From UBA6080 sp964607515 (GTDB lineage: Bacteria; Fermentibacterota; Fermentibacteria; Fermentibacterales; JCC-6), in the NCBI GenBank assembly GCA_964607515.1, contig CAZSKU010000020.1:1-50157 (forward strand): 50,157 nt of DNA, given 5' to 3'. Of the stretch, positions 43,735 through 50,157 are shown piece by piece. The position numbers were made by a program, and so were the translations under genes. The first letter of the stretch is position 1; each line of letters opens with the position of its first letter. Under the pieces are notes generated by a model, which did not search any database, was not told where the DNA came from, and saw only the letters and a program-made list of their open reading frames with translations.

Positions 43735-44649
43735 TCAGCCTGGAAGCAGCTTCCAGTTCCTGTATCCCCCGATGCCGGTCCCCAGCAGGCGCTCCAGGGC
43801 GGTGTGAATCCGCATGGACAGCCTGAGGTGCTCGTGCCCGGGGGGGTTGGCGGGGTCCCGGTAGTCCTCCGCCCTCCAGTCCTTGTTCCGTATTCTTGCC
43901 TCCATCACCGCCGGGTGGGTGCCCCGGAAAAGGGGAACCTTCTCCAGGGGACCGTAGTCCCATGGAAGCTCCCCGGCGCCGTACCGTTTCTCCACCCAGT
44001 CCCTGCTGTGATGAAGGGTGTCAAGGGCCTTCTGTTTCCTGCGCATGACCATGGGGTGCCTGACCCAGCCGTAGTGGAAGATCCATGCACCGGAATCCAC
44101 CACCGAGAGCTTGGAGGCGCCGTCGTCCTTCCTGAAGCTCTGGGCGCTCTTCCAGCTGCGGATTCCCCGGCCGGCCCTTATCACCCGGATGTCGTGGCCG
44201 TACCAGCAGTGGCTTCTGTGAACCCTGTTGTAGTCCCCCCAGAAATGGTTGTAGGAGAACAGAAGACCGTCCACCTCCGGCCTGTTTTCGCACCGGCGGA
44301 TGGTGTCCAGTATCCGGGAGTGGTCCTTCTCGTGGACCACCTCGTCGGCCTGCAGGTAGAAGCACCATTCCCCCAGGCAGTGGTCCAGGGCGATGTTGGT
44401 CTGGTCGGCGTTGGTGGCCCCCCGGACGAACCTGTCAGGGTTCCACGGGGTGTGGATTATTTTTATCCTGGGGTCGTCCACCGCCCGGATGACCCCTTCC
44501 GTGTCGTCGGTGCAGTCCCCCAGGTTGACCACGAACTCGTCCACGATGGGGAGTATGGATCGTATGGCCTCGCCTATGGGGTAATCCAGCTTGACCGCAT
44601 CCCGGACGAAGGTGAACCCGGATATGAACGGCCGGTTTTCGGTGGACAA
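43735..44649 (-). CDS. Glycosyltransferase (GT2-like)
   Basis: From TTG 44649 (GGAAGGAG upstream) the protein is 304 residues. It shows a GT2-type nucleotide-sugar fold: ISGFTFVRDAVKLDYP, SILPIVDEFVVNLGDCTDDTE, an ADQTN segment and GEWCFYLQADEVVH, where the usual DxD is replaced by QADE. An ExxH-like HYGWVRHP region follows. It is the second gene of the polysaccharide operon, 57 bases downstream of the propeller gene. The donor sugar and acceptor are unknown; a sulfo- or methyl-modified glycan cannot be excluded. Confidence 0.83.
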   Translation of the reverse strand: MSTENRPFISGFTFVRDAVKLDYPIGEAIRSILPIVDEFVVNLGDCTDDTEGVIRAVDDPRIKIIHTPWNPDRFVRGATNADQTNIALDHCLGEWCFYLQADEVVHEKDHSRILDTIRRCENRPEVDGLLFSYNHFWGDYNRVHRSHCWYGHDIRVIRAGRGIRSWKSAQSFRKDDGASKLSVVDSGAWIFHYGWVRHPMVMRRKQKALDTLHHSRDWVEKRYGAGELPWDYGPLEKVPLFRGTHPAVMEARIRNKDWRAEDYRDPANPPGHEHLRLSMRIHTALERLLGTGIGGYRNWKLLPG

Positions 44650-44705
44650 TACTGCTCCTTCCGGAAGCCGGAAAATACCGTGAAAACGCCTCCGGGACAA
44701 GCCGG

Positions 44706-46481
44706 TCAACCTTCGGGACAGCCCGCCAGAAGCCGCAGAAAGCCACCTTCGTTCACGATGATGTCAGGGATTCCGTCGCCGTTGATGTCCGCGGCGGACA
44801 CGTGCCACCCGTCGAAAATCCTTCCGCCGGAAAGCCATGTGACGTCCACGAACCCTCCCGGCCGGTTGAGGTAGAGGAAGCTTCTGCGTCCGGGGTACAC
44901 GCTGGTGATGTACAGGTCGTCCCTGCCGTCTCCGTCGAAGTCCGCCCAGGCCGGAAAGGAGTGGGTCTCCTCGTATCTGATTCCCGACTCCTCCCGGACG
45001 TCGGTGAAAACCCCGGAGTCGTTCCTCAGAAGCATGCTCCTGTCGGAGAAGGAGATGAACCTGGGATGGGCCAGGTTTGCCAGAAACACGTCCATGTCCC
45101 CGTCCCCGTCGTAGTCGCACCATGCGCTGCCTATGGTATGGCCCAGGAAGCCCTCGGTCTCCACCCCCGCCAGCCCCCGCTGAAGCGCGGTGTTCCGGGG
45201 AACTCCCTCCACCTTCTCCCAGAACAGGTTCGGGTCGAGCCGGTAATTGCAGACCAGAATGCAGGTGTCGCCGCGGCCCTCCAGATCCACCACGGAGACG
45301 CTTCTTCCGCACAGGGCCGTGTCAAGATCGAACCCGCCGTACCTTGAGAACCCCTCGGGCCCCCCGAAGTAGAAGGCGTCGGGCCGACCCAGCCCCAGAG
45401 TGTCCGGGTCCTCGTAAACCGCCAGGTAGATGTCCGGCCAGCAATCGGAGTTCCAGTCCAGCACCGCCGCCCCTTCCACCTGGGCTTCAACGCTGTCGAG
45501 CCCAGCCCACTCCGAGCCCTGCCGGAACCTGCCTCCGCCGGTCTGAAGGAATACCAGAGGCTGCCGGGCAAGCCCCAGGATGTCCGGCAGGCCGTCCCGG
45601 TCCAGGTCGGCGATGACCCCGCCGTTGACCGGCAGGGAATCGGCAACCCGGAAACCATCCCCGGTGTTCAGAAGTACGGTTCCCCCTGCGAGCAGGTCGG
45701 GAAGGCCGTCGCAGTCCAAGTCCCCCAGGCAGTGCCGGGTTCCGGGAACCGGGCCCGGCAGAAGGTCAGATGCGTCACGGAACACCGGCCCGTCGTAGCC
45801 CAGCAGCTCCCGGCAGCGCTCCATGTAGCGGTCCCCCAGGATACACTGCAGCAGGCTGTCGGCCCGGCCCGCCCACATGTTTCGCACGTCCCCCTCCACC
45901 GCTGCCTCCATGAACCGCCGAACCGCCGACAGGGTATCCCCTGTATCCAGGGCCGCGCTCCCGGCGAAGTAAAGGTACGGGGCCCGGGTGTGGTAGTCGT
46001 TCATCGGGAAGAGGTCCGGTTCAAGAAGGGGGGCCAGCTCCTCCAGGGCCGCCATCCGGTCCCCCCGCATGTAGAATCCCCTGCACCGGTTGAACCGCAG
46101 GTTCACCTCCAGGGGCGGGCCGTAGAGCTCCCACTCCTCCGGGGGCATGCCTTCGGGGCTCCATTCCGGGAACACCGACAGTCCCCGGGTGGCGGCCTGC
46201 AGGGCGGAATCCGGAAGGGAGTCCTCCAGGGTCAGATCGGACAGGAGAAACCATGCCCTGGGGTCTTCGGGGTACTCCGCAAGCCACGATTCCAGAAGCG
46301 AATCCCCCCGCACCGTGTCGGCGCAGCAGAACATCCACGCCGTGCCCCTCCAGTAGGGGTGCATATTGGGCCGCTCATCCAGCAGGAGAAGCAGCGAGTC
46401 CACGGATTGATCGGACTGGTAGAACACATCCCTTCCCTTGGAGAAGGGGGACATGAGAAGCGCCGCCGCCATGATCAGCAT
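44706..46481 (-). CDS. Exported VCBS/FG-GAP repeat protein, first gene of the polysaccharide operon
   Basis: The 591-residue protein has a short N-terminal hydrophobic segment (MLIMAAALLM), a helical TPR-like half (about 25-250, for example FPEWSPEGMPPEEW, FMEAAVEGDVRNM), then a propeller of VCBS repeats with calcium loops DLDCDGLPDLL, DLDRDGLPDIL, DYDGDGDMDVF, DFDGDGRDDLY and DINGDGIPDII. Function unknown; such proteins are usually exported for surface or adhesive roles. ATG 46481 has AAGGAAAGG at about 13 bases. Being co-directional with the sugar-assembly genes suggests it is produced with the same glycan layer. Confidence 0.82.
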   Translation of the reverse strand: MLIMAAALLMSPFSKGRDVFYQSDQSVDSLLLLLDERPNMHPYWRGTAWMFCCADTVRGDSLLESWLAEYPEDPRAWFLLSDLTLEDSLPDSALQAATRGLSVFPEWSPEGMPPEEWELYGPPLEVNLRFNRCRGFYMRGDRMAALEELAPLLEPDLFPMNDYHTRAPYLYFAGSAALDTGDTLSAVRRFMEAAVEGDVRNMWAGRADSLLQCILGDRYMERCRELLGYDGPVFRDASDLLPGPVPGTRHCLGDLDCDGLPDLLAGGTVLLNTGDGFRVADSLPVNGGVIADLDRDGLPDILGLARQPLVFLQTGGGRFRQGSEWAGLDSVEAQVEGAAVLDWNSDCWPDIYLAVYEDPDTLGLGRPDAFYFGGPEGFSRYGGFDLDTALCGRSVSVVDLEGRGDTCILVCNYRLDPNLFWEKVEGVPRNTALQRGLAGVETEGFLGHTIGSAWCDYDGDGDMDVFLANLAHPRFISFSDRSMLLRNDSGVFTDVREESGIRYEETHSFPAWADFDGDGRDDLYITSVYPGRRSFLYLNRPGGFVDVTWLSGGRIFDGWHVSAADINGDGIPDIIVNEGGFLRLLAGCPEG

Positions 46482-46527
46482 CGAAGGGCACGGATCCTTT
46501 CCTTATGAGCCGCTCTTCCTCATCCTC

Positions 46528-46544
46528 AGGTGACAACCTCACCT
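46528..46544. promoter_or_regulatory. Inverted repeat in the divergent gap before the RseC-like gene
   Basis: AGGTGA-CAACC-TCACCT is a perfect 6-base inverted repeat in the 107-base gap between the divergent starts at 46481 and 46589. It could bind a repressor. No known operator is matched. Confidence 0.25.
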
Positions 46545-46588
46545 CACTTGGTTACCTTTATCCATAACACTGAAGGGAGAACCCCGCC

Positions 46589-47020
46589 ATGCTTCACACC
46601 GGGATGGTCAGAGAGGTCCGGGAAGGGATGGCCGCAGTGGCGGTCGACGGTTCCGGCTGCGGAACATGTTCAGCCAGGGGCGCATGTTTCAGCCTTTCCG
46701 GCAAGGCTCCCGGAGAGAGGATTCTGGTGGCCCGTAACGATGCGGGAGCCGGGGTCGGCGACACGGTGGAGGTGGAGTTCCGTCTGCAGGCCTCCATGAC
46801 CGCCATCTGCGCGACCTTTCTGGTTCCCGTGGCGCTCATGGGCGCGGGATACGTCACAGCCATGCCCCGGGGGACCTCCATGGCGGCCCTGGGCGCGGGC
46901 ATCGGGCTGGCTGCGGGGCTCGCGCTGGCCTGGGCGGTCAACAGGATGCTGTGCCGGCGGCCAGGTTTCGGTCTGTCGGTCAAAAGGGTCATCGAACCCG
47001 GGGAGCGGGGGGACGGATGA
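46589..47020 (+). CDS. RseC/MucC-like membrane protein
   Basis: This 143-residue protein has an N-terminal cysteine cluster (C24, C27 and C33 in GCGTCSARGACF) and two hydrophobic helices at about 70-90 and 95-115, followed by a basic tail. That is the RseC/MucC layout: a membrane protein in SoxR-reducing, Rnf-associated or sigma-E-regulating systems. ATG 46589 follows AAGGGAGAA. The last four bases overlap the following tldD (ATGA), so these genes are coupled. No sigma-E or Rnf gene is in the window. Confidence 0.8.
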   Translation: MLHTGMVREVREGMAAVAVDGSGCGTCSARGACFSLSGKAPGERILVARNDAGAGVGDTVEVEFRLQASMTAICATFLVPVALMGAGYVTAMPRGTSMAALGAGIGLAAGLALAWAVNRMLCRRPGFGLSVKRVIEPGERGDG

Positions 47021-48450
47021 AAGAGGCTGCCGGTAAAGCCGTGGAGGTGCTTGAATCCCTGGGTGTCTCCTACGGGGACGCCAGGGCGGAGACCGTGGTC
47101 TGGGAGAAGCTCGTGTTCCGGAACGGAAGGCTGGAACAGGGCGTTCTCGGGGAGAGCGCCGGAATCGGTGTCAGAGCCCTGGTGAAGGGCGCCTGGGGTT
47201 ACGGTTCCTGCGCAGGCTTCCGGCCGGAGGACGTAAGAGCGGCAGCAGGCAGGGCTTTCGGGGTGGCAGAAGCCGCCGGGGGCGGCGGCACAGGGAGCCT
47301 CGCGCCCCTTGCACCCCAGCGGGGCTTCTACAAGGGGCCCATGGAGGAGGATCCCTTCGGGGTTCCCTTCGGAGACAAGCTGGCCCTGCTGGACCGTGTG
47401 AGCCGGGAGTGCATGAAGGACTCCAGAATCAGGGAATGCCTGGCATGGCTCTGGTTCGAGAACAGGAAACGGGTGTATGCCTCGACGGAAGGATCGCTGA
47501 CAGAAACCGACCTGACCTTCAGCGAACCCTTCCTCTCAGCCACCGCGGTGACCGGCGGCGACGCCCAGGGCAGGTCCCTTCAGGACGGAGCCAGGATCGC
47601 GGGATGGGAGTGGGTAAGGCGGTGCGCCCTGGAATCCTGGGCGGAGAGGGCCCGGGAAGAGGCCCTGGAGAAGGTGCTGGCTCCGGAATGCCCGGAGGGG
47701 GTGATGGACCTGCTTCTGGACGGGATACACCTGAGCCTGACAATGCACGAATCCGTGGGCCATCCCACGGAGAGCGACCGGGTCCTGGGCTGGGAGTCCA
47801 ACATGGCGGGAAGGTCGTTCCTTGAGCCGGGCGACCAGAAAAGCGCCGTGTACGGTTCGCCGAGGGTGAATTTCATCGCGGACAACACCCTGCCCTACGG
47901 CCTGGCCTCCTGGGGATGGGACGACGAAGGGGTACCCGGGCAGAAATGGCACCTTGTGAAAAGCGGAATCTTCCAGGAGTTCGGCAGCATCCGGGAGACC
48001 GGGCCAATGGTGGGGCGCAGCTACAGCCGGGGCTGCTGCCGGGCCATGGACTACTCCAGCTTTCCCATAAACCGCCAGCCCAACTTCCTGCTGGAGCCCG
48101 GTCCCGAAGGTGTGACCCCGGAAGACCTGATGGGCGATATCCGTCTGGGAGTGATGATCGAGGGAAGGGGCTCCTTCAGCATAGATCAACGACGGGAGAA
48201 CTTCCAGTTCGGGGGCGACAGGTTCCAGCTCATCCGCAACGGCAAGATCGCGGGCCCCCTCAAGAAGGTCATCTACCGGAGCAGAACCCCAAGGTTCTGG
48301 GGAAGCTGCGACGGGATAGCCGGGCCCCGGTGGCTTAGAACCATGGGGGTTCTCAACTGCGGCAAGGGCGAACCTGCCCAGTCCGCCAGAATGACCCACG
48401 GCGCCAGCTGGGCCAGATTCAGGAACGTCCAGGTCGGAGGCGGGAGATGA
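47017..48450 (+). CDS. tldD: TldD-type metallopeptidase subunit (second copy)
   Basis: The 477-residue protein is the second TldD in the window, again catalytic and zinc-binding. HExxxH is HESVGH (H244, E245, H249) and the third ligand is in NCGKGEP (C448). The start ATG 47017 lies in the stop of the RseC-like gene and follows GGGGAGCGGGGGGACG. It differs strongly from the first copy (substrate-side loops and N-terminus), so the two are old paralogues or separate acquisitions rather than a recent duplication. Confidence 0.93.
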   Translation: MKEAAGKAVEVLESLGVSYGDARAETVVWEKLVFRNGRLEQGVLGESAGIGVRALVKGAWGYGSCAGFRPEDVRAAAGRAFGVAEAAGGGGTGSLAPLAPQRGFYKGPMEEDPFGVPFGDKLALLDRVSRECMKDSRIRECLAWLWFENRKRVYASTEGSLTETDLTFSEPFLSATAVTGGDAQGRSLQDGARIAGWEWVRRCALESWAERAREEALEKVLAPECPEGVMDLLLDGIHLSLTMHESVGHPTESDRVLGWESNMAGRSFLEPGDQKSAVYGSPRVNFIADNTLPYGLASWGWDDEGVPGQKWHLVKSGIFQEFGSIRETGPMVGRSYSRGCCRAMDYSSFPINRQPNFLLEPGPEGVTPEDLMGDIRLGVMIEGRGSFSIDQRRENFQFGGDRFQLIRNGKIAGPLKKVIYRSRTPRFWGSCDGIAGPRWLRTMGVLNCGKGEPAQSARMTHGASWARFRNVQVGGGR

Positions 48451-49718
48451 GCGACAGACCCATTGATCTGGCGGCGATGGCCGTCGAGGCGGCTGGGACT
48501 CAGGACGCCACCGCCCATGTGACCAGGTTCAGGAATGCCTTCGTTCGTTTCGGGAGCAACCGCATAACCCAGAACCGGGACAGTGAAGGCACTTCCGTGC
48601 TTCTCACCGCGGGCGACGGAAAGAGAAAGGCATCGGTGACCTTCGAGGACGTTTCCCGGCAGGGGATGGAAAGGGCCGCCGCCAAGGCAAGGGAGCTGAT
48701 GAAGGCTTCTCCGGAGGACCCGGAGTACCTTCCCCCCCCCGGCCCGGGGCAAATCTATCCCGAAATCACCGGCGCGGAGGACCCCCTAGCTGCGGATTGT
48801 CCGGTGGAACAACGGATGCAGGCTGTGAAGGGCATCATCCGGGAGGCGGCCAGCCACGGGCTGGAGGCCGGCGGGATCTGCGAGAACAGCCGCACCATGA
48901 CCGCAGTGGCCACTTCCACCGGCAACCGGGCGGAACACGCAGCCACCTCGGTTTCCGTCTCCTTCACCATGGACCGTGGCAGGGCCTCCAGCTACAGGGC
49001 ACTGAGAAGCGAATCCTGGAATCTTGACTGGAGAGCCGCCGCCGAAACCGTGGCAAGACAGGCCCTGGACAATCAGGGACAGACGGAACCAACCCACGGA
49101 GACTACGATCTGATCCTGGAACCCCAGGCGGTATCCAACCTTCTGGCCTTCATCTACTTCACCCTGGACGCCAGAAGGGCGGACGAGGGGCTCACTGTCT
49201 TCAGCGGCATGGAGGGCAAGAAGCTCTCGGGGCCGAAACTCACCATTTCGTCGGATCCGAACGGAAAATGCAAGGGAGTCCCGTTCAACAACGAGGGGCT
49301 TCCCGCCGGAAAGTCCGTCTGGATCGAGAAGGGAGTTCTGAAACAGATCCCCTGCGACCGGTTCTGGGCTAAGAAAACCGGCAGGGAGCCGGCCTTCATA
49401 CCGGACTGCATGGAGATGGATGGAGGCGCCGAAACCCTGGATGAAATCATCGCAGCCACCAGGAAGGGCCTCTTGATACGGCGCTTCTGGTACATCAGGT
49501 TCGTGGACCAGAAGACCCTCAAACTCACCGGCATGACCCGGGACGGCGTGTTCAGGATTACCGACGGGAGAATCACAGGCCCGGCTCCCGACTTCCGGTG
49601 GAACTGGAGGCCCCTGGAACTCTTCAAGGATATAGAATCCCTGGGTTTGCCCGAGAGAACCGGGGTCATGATGACGCCGCCGGTGAGGGTAGCCAGGGTG
49701 CCCTACCCCTGCGTGTAG
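48447..49718 (+). CDS. tldE: TldE/PmbA-type partner subunit (second copy)
   Basis: This 423-residue TldE-like protein lacks HExxxH and partners the preceding TldD, with which it overlaps by four bases. The first 100 residues carry the NRITQNRDSEGTSV strand pattern of the family; the C-terminal half contains KGVPFNNEGLPAGKS and ends VARVPYPCV. It is shorter than the first TldE (455 residues), mainly in the middle. The pair is last in its operon; no hairpin is clear after it. Confidence 0.9.
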   Translation: MSDRPIDLAAMAVEAAGTQDATAHVTRFRNAFVRFGSNRITQNRDSEGTSVLLTAGDGKRKASVTFEDVSRQGMERAAAKARELMKASPEDPEYLPPPGPGQIYPEITGAEDPLAADCPVEQRMQAVKGIIREAASHGLEAGGICENSRTMTAVATSTGNRAEHAATSVSVSFTMDRGRASSYRALRSESWNLDWRAAAETVARQALDNQGQTEPTHGDYDLILEPQAVSNLLAFIYFTLDARRADEGLTVFSGMEGKKLSGPKLTISSDPNGKCKGVPFNNEGLPAGKSVWIEKGVLKQIPCDRFWAKKTGREPAFIPDCMEMDGGAETLDEIIAATRKGLLIRRFWYIRFVDQKTLKLTGMTRDGVFRITDGRITGPAPDFRWNWRPLELFKDIESLGLPERTGVMMTPPVRVARVPYPCV

Positions 49719-49953
49719 GCGGAAAAGCACCGACTCGGACAGCCCGCAGCCGGAACAATGAACGAAGGTCAGTATATGCAGACGTCTGTACAACGCTCTT
49801 CCAGCTCGTGGTATACAGATGTATTTCAGGCGTCATATTCATTTTATGCTCTTTAGACACCGGAGAAGGAAAATCATTCTCACCGAATTGGACAAGGCAA
49901 CCTTCCTATGCAGATGGCAGCAGAAGAACTGTTAGACAGCTGGCAGTGCGGTA
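49719..49953. other. AT-richer stretch without a convincing gene
   Basis: After the last tldE gene the base composition drops towards AT. I see a palindrome CAGACGTCTG (around 49778-49787) but no gene, RNA or mobile-element end. Open frames crossing here are short and lack ribosome sites. It may mark the edge of transferred DNA that includes the following antitoxin gene. Confidence 0.4.
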
Positions 49954-49982
49954 TTGACAGTCTCACCAGTTACGGTTATAAT
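49954..49982 (+). promoter_or_regulatory. Perfect consensus sigma70 promoter
   Basis: TTGACA (49954-49959) and TATAAT (49977-49982) are exact consensus hexamers 17 bases apart, directly upstream of the antitoxin-like gene. No other place in the window has so good a match. Confidence 0.88.
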
Positions 49983-49993
49983 TATGTTATAAC
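49975..49993. promoter_or_regulatory. Palindromic operator overlapping the -10
   Basis: GTTATAA-TTATG-TTATAAC is a perfect 7-base inverted repeat covering the -10 hexamer. A self-binding antitoxin often occupies such a site, so this is a likely autoregulation operator. Confidence 0.65.
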
Positions 49994-50006
49994 ATAAGGG
50001 GGCGAA

Positions 50007-50157
50007 GTGATCAAGCAGCTCCGCAAGGTAGGTAATAGCAACGCGTTAATCCTCGATAAGCCGATTCTTGAGCTTCTCGGACTCGAGGAAGACGGCCAGG
50101 TTCAACTGACCATTCAAGATGGTCTGTTGATTGTTGCGCCGGCGAATCCTCGCCAAT
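50007..50157 (+). CDS. AbrB/MazE-type antitoxin (truncated by window end)
   Basis: The frame starts at GTG 50007, after AAGGGGGCG, and encodes at least 50 residues: an N-terminal swapped-hairpin AbrB/MazE DNA-binding pattern (KQLRKVGNSNALILDKPILELLG, then a LQVQL-like strand). Such proteins bind their own promoter and neutralise a toxin, usually encoded just downstream. Codon usage is more AT-rich than in neighbouring genes. The toxin is outside the window. This gene is new DNA compared with its surroundings or a recently mobile cassette. Confidence 0.72.
   Translation, partial: MIKQLRKVGNSNALILDKPILELLGLEEDGQVQLTIQDGLLIVAPANPRQ

Noticed and set aside
49666..49860. 64-codon minus-strand frame in the AT-rich tail
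   Set aside because: It runs across the end of tldE and the gap with no ribosome site or motif.

Overview
The window is dense, GC-rich bacterial chromosome. It encodes about 43 genes, mostly in tightly packed operons with 1-20 base overlaps, strong GGAGG-type ribosome binding sites and many TTG or GTG starts. The genes point to a diderm heterotroph: TolQ/TolR-type motor proteins, an outer-membrane-like protein and TonB-like domains, GroES/GroEL, PdxS/PdxT vitamin B6 synthesis, flavin-dependent ThyX, HutH and a fused formiminotransferase-cyclodeaminase, B12-type radical SAM enzymes, and FG-GAP/VCBS exported proteins. This mix resembles uncultured lineages of the FCB superphylum or similar candidate phyla (Fermentibacteria-like). 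That placement is inference from gene content, not a phylogenetic result. No rRNA, tRNA, CRISPR array or transposase was recognised.

Layout. (1) 1-3425: MOSC protein plus a first TldD/TldE pair, ending at a strong hairpin with a TTCG loop. (2) 3471-8494: two radical SAM enzymes with B12-type N-termini flank a LpxL/HtrB-like acyltransferase, with a geranylgeranyl-reductase-type flavoprotein divergent to them; this is a candidate membrane-lipid tailoring locus. (3) 8458-14624: transketolase overlapping formiminotransferase-cyclodeaminase on the minus strand, then a cytoplasmic-looking GH84 glycosidase overlapping a tandem ThyX on the plus strand. (4) 14602-17439: a large exported beta-propeller/Ig-like protein. 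(5) 17688-27345: a plus-strand operon of an outer-membrane-like protein, a 1458-residue TPR protein, a small membrane protein, TolQ/MotA-like, two TolR/ExbD-like proteins and a two-module (FHA/GltG-like) protein with a TonB-like C-terminus. This looks like an energised trans-envelope machine related in plan to the Myxococcus Agl/Glt gliding apparatus. (6) 27346-33141: a stretch without a convincing gene, then a six-gene minus operon (ZIP transporter, DUF1028, GT-C-like membrane protein, patatin, two unknowns). (7) 33166-36935: groES-groEL with its terminator, and divergent hutH. (8) 36928-40658: minus operon of a small exported protein, pdxS, pdxT, a DUF89 phosphatase, an FmdB-type zinc ribbon and a GNAT acetyltransferase. 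(9) 40762-46481: a small exported protein, then a minus surface-polysaccharide operon (VCBS protein, glycosyltransferase, DegT aminotransferase, polyprenyl-phosphate sugar transferase). (10) 46589-49718: RseC-like protein plus a second TldD/TldE pair. (11) 49719-50157: an AT-richer tail with a perfect sigma70 promoter overlapping a palindrome, followed by a truncated AbrB/MazE-type antitoxin gene.

Themes that connect the genes are envelope construction (lipids, polysaccharide, trans-envelope motor, exported repeat proteins), one-carbon and histidine metabolism (HutH, FTCD, ThyX), cofactor supply (PdxST, MOSC) and duplicated TldD/TldE peptidase modules. Operons and starts are inferred from spacing, overlap and ribosome binding sites seen in the sequence; functions come from recognised family motifs. 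No database search was possible.
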